Shown piece after piece: positions 41,633 to 50,177 of a stretch of DNA of 64,000 nucleotides. Positions within the stretch are counted from its first letter, which is position 1; each line of letters begins with the position of its first letter. The translations under genes and the position numbers were made by a program. The notes beneath the pieces were generated by a model. It had not been told where the DNA came from. It worked only from the letters and a program-made list of their open reading frames with translations, and made no database searches. The stretch is from CBDDKS01 sp965230335 (lineage in GTDB: Bacteria > Pseudomonadota > Gammaproteobacteria > Enterobacterales > Kangiellaceae), in the NCBI GenBank assembly GCA_965230335.1, contig CBDDKS010000006.1:930001-994000 (forward strand). The letters run 5' to 3'.

Positions 41633-43329
41633 ATCAGAAAGGTCTGGGTCAGACATTTTTAAAACTGGATTTTAATGAACGGTGTGATAAACCCAATAAC
41701 ATTCACGTTGAATATTTTGGTGAGTCTCTTTGGCAGTATCCCAATCGTCAGAGTTTAGAACAACACATTGCTGATCTTTATCAATTAAGTATTCGTCAGG
41801 TTTTGTGTACTAATGGTGGTGATGAAGCCATCTTGTTACTGATGCGCTTGGCCAAAGAAAGAACTTCTGTAGAAGACTCTTCTGTCATAAAGAACGCATC
41901 TGTGATTTTACCATTACCCGCTTTTTCACAATATACCTGGGGTGTGCAAAGCTGGAAAATTAATGGTATTCAGGTTTCTCCAAATGATGATTTGTCGCTT
42001 AATATTCCCGCAATACTTCAAGCCATTCAAAATACCACACATGCCATCACTATTTTAACACGCCCTAATAATCCAACTGGTGAATTGATTGATCTGGAAA
42101 GATTGCTCGACATTCTACAAAAAGCGAAAGATCATCAGGGATGGGTATTTCTAGATGAAGCTTATATTGAATTTAGCGATCCAGAAAACAATCAAATTTC
42201 AATCAACCTGCTCAATGAATTTGACAACCTGGTTATTTTAAGAACACTGTCCAAAGCATATGGTCTGGCAGGTATTCGTCTAGGCTATTTACTGGGCAAT
42301 CATAAAATCATTCAAGCATTCAAAGAACGTTGTTTGCCATTTAATATATCTGCACCTACATTACAGATTGCGGCTAAAGCTTTACATATCAACCATCAAA
42401 AAGAATTAAATTATTATTGTGAACAAATCATTCATAATAGAAACGATATCACTCAATGGCTTATTAAATATAATATATCGGTATTACCCAGCCAGGCTAA
42501 TTTTATTTGTTTGTCTTTGCCTCCTTATCAGGCTAAAGCCATACAGTCCTTTTTATTAAGCAATAATATTCGTGTAAAAACCTTTCAAGAAACTGAATTA
42601 AGTTACTGCCTAAGAATAACCATTCCCTTTTACTGTGAACCATTATTCCCATTACTCAAACAAACTTTAGTACCAGGTTTAATTTGTTTGGATATGGATG
42701 GTGTTCTTATTGATACCAGATCTAGTTATGATGAAACCATAAAAGCAACAATCCAACAACTTTCTGGAAAAATAATACCTCAAGTAGAAATCGATACTTT
42801 ACGATCTCATGGAGGTTTTAATAATGATTGGGTACTAACACAAAAGATATTACAAAATCATGGTTTTGATTTTAATTTGGAACAAGTAACCACTGTTTTT
42901 CAAGAATTCTATCTTGGTAAACAGGATGATGGATTTGTCATCAACGAAAAAGCTTTAATAAAATCATCCCTGGTGGAGAAAATAAACACCCTCTCTCAAA
43001 CAACTTTTGCCATTGTCACAGGCAGACCTCGCAAGGAAGCTATCGCAGGATGTCGTTTAATACAACTTTCCAGATTAGACATTGTCAGTCTTGATGATGT
43101 TCAGCAAGGAAAACCTTCACCGGAAGGAATAGAGAAATTAAAAGAGAAATATTCAAAATATTCCTGGATGTGCGGCGATAATCCAGATGATATGCAAGCT
43201 GCAAGAAAATCAAATTCACTAGCAATTGGTATCGGAAAAAATAACGAAGCATCACTTTACAAAGCAGGTGCAGATATCGTGTTGAATGATATCAATCAAT
43301 TGGAAGCCTGGCTTGAACCTGTTCAATAA
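41629..43329 (+). CDS. hisC: HisC-HAD fusion: histidinol-phosphate aminotransferase plus HAD phosphatase
   Basis: The product has 566 residues. Residues 1-345 are HisC: TRPNNPTGELID, LDEAYIEFS and the PLP-lysine motif RTLSKAYGLAGIRLGY (K209). Residues ~350-566 are a HAD-family hydrolase of subfamily IA type: DMDGVLIDTRSSYD (nucleophile D355, D357), VTGRPR (T464), K495 in GKPSPEG, and GDNPDDMQAA (517-526). HisC makes histidinol phosphate and histidinol-phosphatase acts next, so I infer that the HAD half supplies it; the adjacent HisB lacks the phosphatase domain. All HAD catalytic motifs are intact. It overlaps hisG by four bases. Confidence 0.9.
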   Translation: MNQKGLGQTFLKLDFNERCDKPNNIHVEYFGESLWQYPNRQSLEQHIADLYQLSIRQVLCTNGGDEAILLLMRLAKERTSVEDSSVIKNASVILPLPAFSQYTWGVQSWKINGIQVSPNDDLSLNIPAILQAIQNTTHAITILTRPNNPTGELIDLERLLDILQKAKDHQGWVFLDEAYIEFSDPENNQISINLLNEFDNLVILRTLSKAYGLAGIRLGYLLGNHKIIQAFKERCLPFNISAPTLQIAAKALHINHQKELNYYCEQIIHNRNDITQWLIKYNISVLPSQANFICLSLPPYQAKAIQSFLLSNNIRVKTFQETELSYCLRITIPFYCEPLFPLLKQTLVPGLICLDMDGVLIDTRSSYDETIKATIQQLSGKIIPQVEIDTLRSHGGFNNDWVLTQKILQNHGFDFNLEQVTTVFQEFYLGKQDDGFVINEKALIKSSLVEKINTLSQTTFAIVTGRPRKEAIAGCRLIQLSRLDIVSLDDVQQGKPSPEGIEKLKEKYSKYSWMCGDNPDDMQAARKSNSLAIGIGKNNEASLYKAGADIVLNDINQLEAWLEPVQ

Positions 43330-43346
43330 TACCATGAGATTACAAA

Positions 43347-43916
43347 ATGATTAGTCTATCCCGAAAAACCAAAGAAACTGATATTCAATTGTCTTTGAAT
43401 ATTTATGGCAATCAAAAAATTCAAATTCAAACAGGCATTGGCTTTTTTGATCATATGTTAGAACAGTTAGCGTCTCACGCTCGTTGGGATTTAAGCATAC
43501 AAACACAAGGTGATTTACAAGTAGATGATCACCATACCATTGAAGATATTGCTATTTGTTTAGGTGATGCCTTACAACAAAGTTGGCGTGCATTACATTC
43601 AATGCAACGATATGGTCAAAGATTATTGCCTATGGATGAAGCATTGATATTATCGGCTGTTGATTTGTCGGGGCGTCCTTACTATGTTGGCGATCTTGAA
43701 TTTACCCGAGACATAATAGGTACTGTCAATACAGAAATGTTTGAACATTTTTTTAGAACTTTAGCATTTAGTGCACATATTACACTACACATTAAGCCTT
43801 TATATTTTAAAAACAATCATCACTTAATTGAAGCCTGCTTTAAATCCCTTGCTTATTCATTTAAGGAAGCGCTAAGTCCTGCATCTGGTGAAAACACAAC
43901 GAAGGGAATGTTATAA
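43347..43916 (+). CDS. hisB: imidazoleglycerol-phosphate dehydratase, single-domain HisB
   Basis: A 189-residue dehydratase only, without the N-terminal histidinol-phosphatase of E. coli HisB (355 residues). Metal-binding motifs are FFDHMLEQLASHARWDL and DDHHTIEDIAICLGDAL; a second cluster, EMFEHFFRTLAFSAHITLHI, follows. It is 17 bases after the hisC fusion and one base before hisH. The missing phosphatase is plausibly replaced by the HAD domain of the preceding gene. Confidence 0.95.
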   Translation: MISLSRKTKETDIQLSLNIYGNQKIQIQTGIGFFDHMLEQLASHARWDLSIQTQGDLQVDDHHTIEDIAICLGDALQQSWRALHSMQRYGQRLLPMDEALILSAVDLSGRPYYVGDLEFTRDIIGTVNTEMFEHFFRTLAFSAHITLHIKPLYFKNNHHLIEACFKSLAYSFKEALSPASGENTTKGML

Positions 43917-43917
43917 A

Positions 43918-44550
43918 ATGTCCAAGAAAAAGGTGTTAATAATAGATACGCATACTGGCAATTTATTTAGTTTACAAGCCGCCATACAAAGATTAGGTTA
44001 TGAAACGATCCTATTAACACACCCCAACAACGATCATTTCGATGCCATTGTCATACCCGGCCAAGGTCGATTTGGTACGGTTATGAAAACAATCAATCAA
44101 TATCGTTGGAATGATTATTTAAAAAAATCCTGGAAAAATAATATTCCAATATTGGGTATTTGTGTAGGCATGCAAGTTTTTTTTGAGTCCAGTGATGAAG
44201 ATCCTGATATATCGGGTATGAGCTGGCTAAAAGGAAAAGTGGAACAATTAGACTTTCCTAAAAAAACCATGGTAGGTTGGGCTGTGCTATCAGGAAAATA
44301 TTGGCATAACAGGATTGTTTATTTTGTAAATAGTTATGCCATCAAAAGTTCCCCATATTCTATTTCTCATACAACTTATGGAGAATCCTTTTGTGCTGCC
44401 ATTCAGTATGGCAGTTTAATGGGGGTTCAATTTCATCCTGAAAAGTCCAGCTTAACTGGTCAAAAAATTCTTCAACAAGTATTAGAAGGTATTCAATTAG
44501 TCAACACTTATAAACAACCGACATTGATAGAGACCACAAATGATACCTGA
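43918..44550 (+). CDS. hisH: imidazole glycerol phosphate synthase glutaminase subunit HisH (divergent)
   Basis: The glutaminase partner of HisF. The catalytic Cys is in GICVGMQVFFESS, and the His/Glu pair in GVQFHPEKSSLTG. Several usual HisH motifs differ: MVGWAV replaces the familiar MGWN, YFVNSY replaces YFVHSY, and PGQGRFGTVM replaces PGVGAF. The ATG at 43918 was chosen over an earlier one at 43888 that falls inside hisB. It overlaps hisF by 11 bases. Confidence 0.88.
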   Translation: MSKKKVLIIDTHTGNLFSLQAAIQRLGYETILLTHPNNDHFDAIVIPGQGRFGTVMKTINQYRWNDYLKKSWKNNIPILGICVGMQVFFESSDEDPDISGMSWLKGKVEQLDFPKKTMVGWAVLSGKYWHNRIVYFVNSYAIKSSPYSISHTTYGESFCAAIQYGSLMGVQFHPEKSSLTGQKILQQVLEGIQLVNTYKQPTLIETTNDT

Positions 44551-45352
44551 CAAAAAAAACCAATTATTACCGAGAGTCATTGTTTGTCTGGATGTTGATA
44601 AAGGTCGAGTTGTTAAAGGCACTCAGTTTAAACAGTTAAAAGACATGGGCGATCCTATTGATCTGGCGATTGCCTATGAGCAGCAAGGTGCCGATGAACT
44701 GGTATTTTTGGATATTTCAGCCAGTCATGACAATAGACCAACTGCATTAAAATTAGTGACTCAAATTGCTCATCACTTATCGATTCCTTTTACAGTGGGT
44801 GGCGGTTTAAAAACACTGGATGATGTCAAAGCATTTTTGGATGCTGGGGCGGATAAAGTTGCACTAAATACAACAGCCGTCTTACAACCGGATATCATCG
44901 ATCAAACAGCTCAGTCTTATGGCAGTCAATGTATTGTGGTTGCAATTGATGTCAATCGTGAAAATGATCATTTGAATATCTACATCAATGGTGGTCGAAA
45001 AAAAGTTGAACATCATTTTTTTCAATGGACTCAAGAAGTCACTCAACGTGGTGCTGGAGAAATACTGCTCACTGCCATGCATAAAGATGGCACGGGAAGT
45101 GGATTTGATACAGAGTTAACACAAACCGTCAGTCAACAGATTCCTATTCAAGTCATTGCTTCAGGTGGCGCAAAAGTACCCCAAGATTTTCTCAATGCAT
45201 TTAATCAAGGTGCCGATGCCTGTCTGGCCGCTGGCATGTTTCATTCTGGTGAATATAGCGTAGAAGATGTTAAGTCTTATTTAGCAAATCACCAATTGAT
45301 AACACGCTTTTACTCAACAACTCACCCTAATGAGTTTCAAAATTCATTTTAG
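44540..45352 (+). CDS. hisF: imidazole glycerol phosphate synthase cyclase subunit HisF
   Basis: The (beta/alpha)8-barrel cyclase joining the ammonia from HisH to PRFAR. The catalytic aspartates are in IVCLDVDKGRVVKG and VVAIDVNRE, with the phosphate-binding VGGGLKTLDD and IASGGAKVPQDF. At 270 residues it is slightly longer than E. coli's 258, with an extra C-terminal tail. Here hisF precedes hisA, the reverse of the common order. It overlaps hisH by 11 bases. Confidence 0.93.
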   Translation: MIPDKKNQLLPRVIVCLDVDKGRVVKGTQFKQLKDMGDPIDLAIAYEQQGADELVFLDISASHDNRPTALKLVTQIAHHLSIPFTVGGGLKTLDDVKAFLDAGADKVALNTTAVLQPDIIDQTAQSYGSQCIVVAIDVNRENDHLNIYINGGRKKVEHHFFQWTQEVTQRGAGEILLTAMHKDGTGSGFDTELTQTVSQQIPIQVIASGGAKVPQDFLNAFNQGADACLAAGMFHSGEYSVEDVKSYLANHQLITRFYSTTHPNEFQNSF

Positions 45353-45367
45353 CCCTAGGTTTATATT

Positions 45368-46603
45368 ATGTTAATCCCATCAATTGATTTAATGAATGGC
45401 AAAGCTGTTCAGCTTAAGCAAGGCAAAGAAAAAGTTCTTGAAAGAGACGATGTTTTCGATTTATTCAAAGAGTTTTCTGTTTATGGTGAAGTCGCACTCA
45501 TTGATTTGGATGCAGCCCTCAATCAAGGTAACAATAAAGCATTGATTAAAGAGTTGTTAAACATCAGACCCTGTCGAGTAGGTGGTGGTATTCGAGATCT
45601 GGAAACGGCTCAAGAATATATTAAATCAGGTGCCAGTAAAATTATTATTGGCACTCACTGCCGTCAAGACTGGGTAAAGCAACTCCCTAAAGCATCTTTA
45701 ATATTTGCTATTGATGCAAAGGGTGATAACTGGTCTACACAAGGCTGGCAAACAACAGAAGAAGAAAAAATTCTCGATCTTATTCCTGAATTATCAACAT
45801 TCTGTAGTGAGTTTTTATATACGCAAGTGGAAAAAGAAGGTTTACTACAGGGACTTGATCGCCCTCGTATAGAACAAGTTATCAAAACATCTCCTGTTCC
45901 TGTCACAGCAGCCGGCGGAATTACCACATTAGATGATATGCAATGGCTCTCTCGACTAGGAGCCAACGGACAAATCGGTATGTCTATTTATACTGGAAAA
46001 TTAAAGCTTACCGATTGTTTTTTATCTCAGGTGGACTTTAAAAAATCCGAACTGCTTCCGACAGTTGTTCAAGATATTGAAAATAATGAAGTATTAATGC
46101 TGGCTTACTCCAATCGAGAATCTTTGACGCAAGCGCTGAATAGAAGAAAGGGCATCTATTGGACTCGTAGTCGACAACAAATTTGGGAAAAAGGCCTCAC
46201 TAGTGGACACACACAAGATCTGATACAAGCGGATGTTGATTGCGATGGCGATACCATTTTGTTTAAAGTCAAACAAACAGGCCATGCCTGTCATCTCGAT
46301 CGTTATAGTTGTTTCCCAAGTACTCAGCCATCATTTGATTTATCTGTACTGGAAAAAAAATTACTGCAAAGAAAAAGCCTTTTACCAAAACATTCATATT
46401 CAACAAAACTGTTTCAGTCAGAAACTTTGCGTAATGAAAAACTGAAAGAAGAAGCCTGTGAATTAATCGAAGCAACCGACTTTGAACATGCAAGATGGGA
46501 AGCTGCTGACTTAATTTACTTTACACTTATCAACACCCTAAGCAAAGGTGTTACTTTAAAAGACATTGAGCAAGAACTCAGGAGTCGTTTTAATGATCAT
46601 TAA
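45368..46603 (+). CDS. hisA: HisA-HisI-HisE trifunctional fusion
   Basis: The product has 411 residues with three consecutive enzymes. Residues 1-~222 are the HisA isomerase barrel (IPSIDLMNGKAVQL with D7; FAIDAKGD with D116; VGGGIRDLET). Residues ~225-320 are HisI cyclohydrolase (VVQDIENNEVLMLAY, GLTSGHTQDL, the acidic ADVDCDGDTIL and HACHLDRYSC). Residues ~325-411 are HisE pyrophosphohydrolase (KEEACELIEA and RWEAADLIYFTL). HisI-HisE fusion is common; joining it to HisA is not something I know in gammaproteobacteria. The hisD ATG lies inside its last codons. Confidence 0.9.
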   Translation: MLIPSIDLMNGKAVQLKQGKEKVLERDDVFDLFKEFSVYGEVALIDLDAALNQGNNKALIKELLNIRPCRVGGGIRDLETAQEYIKSGASKIIIGTHCRQDWVKQLPKASLIFAIDAKGDNWSTQGWQTTEEEKILDLIPELSTFCSEFLYTQVEKEGLLQGLDRPRIEQVIKTSPVPVTAAGGITTLDDMQWLSRLGANGQIGMSIYTGKLKLTDCFLSQVDFKKSELLPTVVQDIENNEVLMLAYSNRESLTQALNRRKGIYWTRSRQQIWEKGLTSGHTQDLIQADVDCDGDTILFKVKQTGHACHLDRYSCFPSTQPSFDLSVLEKKLLQRKSLLPKHSYSTKLFQSETLRNEKLKEEACELIEATDFEHARWEAADLIYFTLINTLSKGVTLKDIEQELRSRFNDH

Positions 46604-47801
46604 AACCAGTCAATGGCAACGCCCCATTCACAGTCAAAGTGAGAAAGTCAAACAACAGGTTACTGATATATTACAAACTATTCGTCATCAAGGTGACCAG
46701 GCCATTGAACACTTTGCTGTTCAATTTGATGGTCATCTCCCTAAAGAGATTCCATTAAAAAACTTTGATGACTACTCTCTGGATACACAACTAAAACAGT
46801 CTATCATTGAATCAGAGAAGCGTATTGAAACCTTTGCAGCATTTCAAAGAAGTACTATTCAAGAAAAGTCTTTTAGTGATGATTATGGTGAATATGCTCA
46901 AGTCATTCATCCAATTGAAAATATTGCTGCTTATATCCCTGGTGGTCGTTATCCTTTAATATCAACCGCATTAATGACTTTATTACCGGCTAAAATCGCT
47001 GGTTGTAAAAAAAGAATCGCTTGTTCACCCTCTGATCATCCTGCCATTTTAGCAGCCGCTTCTTTAGCTGGTGCCACCGACTTTATTCAAATAGGTGGTA
47101 CACAAGCGATTGCTGCCATGGCTTATGGCTATAAAAAATCCCCTCCTGTCGATCTCATTGTCGGCCCTGGTAATGCCTGGGTGAGCGAAGCCAAATCACA
47201 AGTACAATCTATTGTAAAAATTGATGGTGTAGCAGGCCCCAGTGAACTATTAGCCTTATGTAATGATCAACAACCTGTTGAATGGCTTTGTTACGATGCC
47301 CTGGCTCAGTCAGAGCATGATCCTATGGCTATATCCATTATTGTCAGTGATAGTGAATCCTGGTTACAGCAGGTTTTCAATTTTTTAAACAATCTTGAAG
47401 AAGGTAAACAACTTTTAAAACATCAACAAGTTGTTTTACTTTTAGCAGATTCAATCGATGAAATGATTCAGATCTCAGAGCAATTTGCACCAGAACATTT
47501 AATGCTCTGTGATCAGCGCATCGACAAAACACAACTTACCCATTATGGTTCTCTATTTATTGGTAGTCACAGTGCAGTTGCTTATGGTGATTATTGCACT
47601 GGCCCGAATCATACTTTACCCACTTCAGGTTTTGCTAGGCAATCCGGTGGTTTAAGTGTTCATACCTTCTTGCGATTGCAAACACAGCAATGTATTAATC
47701 ATAAAGGAAGGCAAGCACTGGCTCAGATGGCGTTACCTGTTTCTGAAGCAGAAGGATTAAAACAACATAGTCACAGTATGATTGTTCGACTGAATCAATA
47801 A
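46593..47801 (+). CDS. hisD: histidinol dehydrogenase HisD
   Basis: It performs the last two oxidations to histidine with NAD and zinc. Motifs seen: AAYIPGGRYPLISTALMTLLPAKIAG, IVGPGNAWVSEAK, DALAQSEHDPMAI and FAPEHLMLCDQ, and GPNHTLPTSGFARQSGGLS. From ATG 46593 it has 402 residues, about 32 fewer than E. coli; an earlier TTG (46566) is inside hisE. An AGGAG precedes the ATG, and it overlaps the hisA-IE stop by 11 bases. It ends the operon. Confidence 0.94.
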   Translation: MIIKTSQWQRPIHSQSEKVKQQVTDILQTIRHQGDQAIEHFAVQFDGHLPKEIPLKNFDDYSLDTQLKQSIIESEKRIETFAAFQRSTIQEKSFSDDYGEYAQVIHPIENIAAYIPGGRYPLISTALMTLLPAKIAGCKKRIACSPSDHPAILAAASLAGATDFIQIGGTQAIAAMAYGYKKSPPVDLIVGPGNAWVSEAKSQVQSIVKIDGVAGPSELLALCNDQQPVEWLCYDALAQSEHDPMAISIIVSDSESWLQQVFNFLNNLEEGKQLLKHQQVVLLLADSIDEMIQISEQFAPEHLMLCDQRIDKTQLTHYGSLFIGSHSAVAYGDYCTGPNHTLPTSGFARQSGGLSVHTFLRLQTQQCINHKGRQALAQMALPVSEAEGLKQHSHSMIVRLNQ

Positions 47802-47936
47802 TTAAATCCTCTGCATAATACTGTCTGAAAAATAAGTAATCTTTATTTTAATATTTAGCAATTGATACTCAAAACCAAATCCTTTAGTATCCATTTTAAA
47901 TATGCATTTTATGCAGACTGAGACTGGTTATATTAT

Positions 47937-49169
47937 ATGAATGATTGCATAACAAAGAACACGCTTCCTTTCGAACAAGCACTGAGTATCCTGTTAGAAA
48001 CTATACGTCCACTATCCTCTTCTGAAGATATTGCCATTGAATCCGTGACTCATCGAGTTTTAGCTTCCGATATCATAGCGCCTTTTGCTTTGCCAAGAAC
48101 GACACATGCTGCTATGGATGGTTATGCGATTCGATTCGAAGATTGGCAACCCGAACAAATATTTAATCTGGTTGGACAGTCTCTCGCTGGTCATCCTTAT
48201 GAAAACACTTTAGGTGCTCATGAGTGTATTCGTATTATGACAGGAGCCCCCTTACCCCAAGGTGCGGATACCGTCATCATGCAAGAGAACTCGACACACA
48301 ATGAGCAAGGGTATTGTTTTCATGTCACTCCAAAACAACACCAACACATTCGTTTCGTGGGTGAAGACATTGCTCAGGATCAATGTCTATTTTGTCGCGG
48401 CCATCGTATTAGAGCATCAGATATCAGTTTGCTGGCATCATTGGGTTTACAAAAAGTACCGGTGATATCGCAACCAAAAGCCATTGTTTTTTCTTCGGGT
48501 GATGAACTGATTGAACCAGGTCGCACATTAGGGCCATCTCAGTTATATGACAGTAACAGTTATACTGCCTATGCATTGTTAAAAAATATGCATATTGATG
48601 TCACACATGGTGGTATTCTTCCTGATAATTTTGAAGCAAGCCAGGCAGTGCTCGAACAAGCCAGTAAAGAGGTCGATATTATTTTAACTTCTGGTGGTGT
48701 TTCTGTAGGCGATGCAGACTTTATTAAACCCATTACAGAAAAACTTGGAGACATTTATTTTTGGAAGGTTGCCATGAAGCCAGGAAAACCCATTATGTTT
48801 GGCAAAATCAATCAGGCTTTTATTTTAGGTTTACCAGGCAATCCTGTTTCACAATTTGTGACACTCCATCAATTTGGTATACCCGCTATACAACAGCTTC
48901 AGGGGAAAACCCACACATCACCAATACAACTGAAAGCTACTTGCCTTTCAAATCTGCGCAAAAGACCTGGCAGAAAAGATTTCCAACGTGGACTTTTTCA
49001 ATATACAGAATCCGGTCATATCCAAGTCACCACGACAGGCGCTCAAGGTTCCGGTATGCTGTCATCCGTATTATCTGCCAATTGCTTTATTATCTTAGAT
49101 GCAGAACAAGATGATGTAAAAGCCGGTGAAACGGTTTTGATAGAACCCTTCCATCATTTTTTCAATTAA
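47937..49169 (+). CDS. moeA: molybdopterin molybdenumtransferase MoeA
   Basis: Inserts molybdate into adenylated molybdopterin. Motifs: TTHAAMDGYAIRF (AMDG), TGAPLPQGADTVIM, SSGDELIEPG, TSGGVSVGDADF and GLPGNPVSQFVT. At 410 residues it is the E. coli length. It lies 135 bases after hisD with its own likely promoter and is convergent with the next gene. No other molybdenum cofactor genes are in the window. Confidence 0.95.
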   Translation: MNDCITKNTLPFEQALSILLETIRPLSSSEDIAIESVTHRVLASDIIAPFALPRTTHAAMDGYAIRFEDWQPEQIFNLVGQSLAGHPYENTLGAHECIRIMTGAPLPQGADTVIMQENSTHNEQGYCFHVTPKQHQHIRFVGEDIAQDQCLFCRGHRIRASDISLLASLGLQKVPVISQPKAIVFSSGDELIEPGRTLGPSQLYDSNSYTAYALLKNMHIDVTHGGILPDNFEASQAVLEQASKEVDIILTSGGVSVGDADFIKPITEKLGDIYFWKVAMKPGKPIMFGKINQAFILGLPGNPVSQFVTLHQFGIPAIQQLQGKTHTSPIQLKATCLSNLRKRPGRKDFQRGLFQYTESGHIQVTTTGAQGSGMLSSVLSANCFIILDAEQDDVKAGETVLIEPFHHFFN

Positions 49170-49181
49170 CAATGATAATTT

Positions 49182-50114
49182 CTACGATTTACAAACAAAA
49201 CACACTTGGGTTTGCAGTTCATTTTCAGGTGTTGTACCAGGATCATTCATATACAATTCAAAAGGATGTCGTGATTTTACAGGCTTAAAGACCTTCGCTC
49301 TTTGTAACCCTACCATTGTCGACCAGGCATTGCCTAAAAATCGATAAGGGCCCTTATGTGCTAATTGATAAATCCTGGATGCTGGCAATTGACCTTTTAT
49401 AAAACCTTCATCAAGATGACTCAGTGCCTCTACCTTATTTACCGCAAAGCCACTGGTATACTCTACTTTTCGTTTGACCATATCATAGTTATGGTAAATG
49501 GAAAAACCAACACTGGGTTCACATGCTGGATGCGCTTTTAAGTATTGAGCCAACTGTTCAAAATCATGAGTCATGCAAGTGTCAATGTCATCCATAGAGC
49601 AGGTATTTTTTAATCCAATATATTCAAATCCATCAAACTGAGTCTCTCCAACAAACTCCAGATGAGACTCTACACTGCCCGTTTCTACGTAATCTTTTAA
49701 CATCAGCAAACCACGCTCATAATCCATACCAATCCAGGCTTGCATCATTTTTTTCATCCAAAACATAAAAATGGGAAGGCTCGTATCCATACTCCAGGAA
49801 ACCTTTGATTCTTCTCCACACTCTTCTATTTGAAAACACACTGTTGCCTGAGATTTCCAAGGTTTTAAAAATACCAAATCATAATCAATACGTAGCGGGG
49901 GCTGTGTTGAAGTAATCGTCATAGAGCCTTCACCCACTCTTTTCCCTTCCCAGGAATGTGATTGACCATCTGGGGCAACTTTTGAGGTTGCTTCAGGTTC
50001 AGTGATCAACCAGGGAGACCATATTCTCCATTGGTTAAAATCACTTAATATCTCAAAAATTTTTGAGGCAGACTGTTTAATTTCGATGCTACGAGTCACA
50101 TGAATGTTAGGCAT
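49182..50114 (-). CDS. SRPBCC plus GyrI-like effector-binding domain protein
   Basis: About 310 residues from ATG 50114, with AGGAG upstream; the frame is open to 50168 but those residues look non-coding. Residues 1-145 form an SRPBCC (polyketide-cyclase-like) ligand-binding domain starting MPNIHVTRSIEIKQSASKIF. Residues ~155-310 resemble the GyrI-like/AraC effector-binding domain (GFEYIGLKNTCSM, ASRIYQLAHKGPYRFLGNAW). Such fusions occur in ligand-sensing or detoxifying proteins; the ligand is unknown. It is convergent with moeA. Confidence 0.75.
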   Translation of the reverse strand: MPNIHVTRSIEIKQSASKIFEILSDFNQWRIWSPWLITEPEATSKVAPDGQSHSWEGKRVGEGSMTITSTQPPLRIDYDLVFLKPWKSQATVCFQIEECGEESKVSWSMDTSLPIFMFWMKKMMQAWIGMDYERGLLMLKDYVETGSVESHLEFVGETQFDGFEYIGLKNTCSMDDIDTCMTHDFEQLAQYLKAHPACEPSVGFSIYHNYDMVKRKVEYTSGFAVNKVEALSHLDEGFIKGQLPASRIYQLAHKGPYRFLGNAWSTMVGLQRAKVFKPVKSRHPFELYMNDPGTTPENELQTQVCFVCKS

Positions 50115-50177
50115 GATTTTCTCCTCTTTTTTTGGAGATAATCTATCATAATTTGTGAGATAATACACCCATACTCT

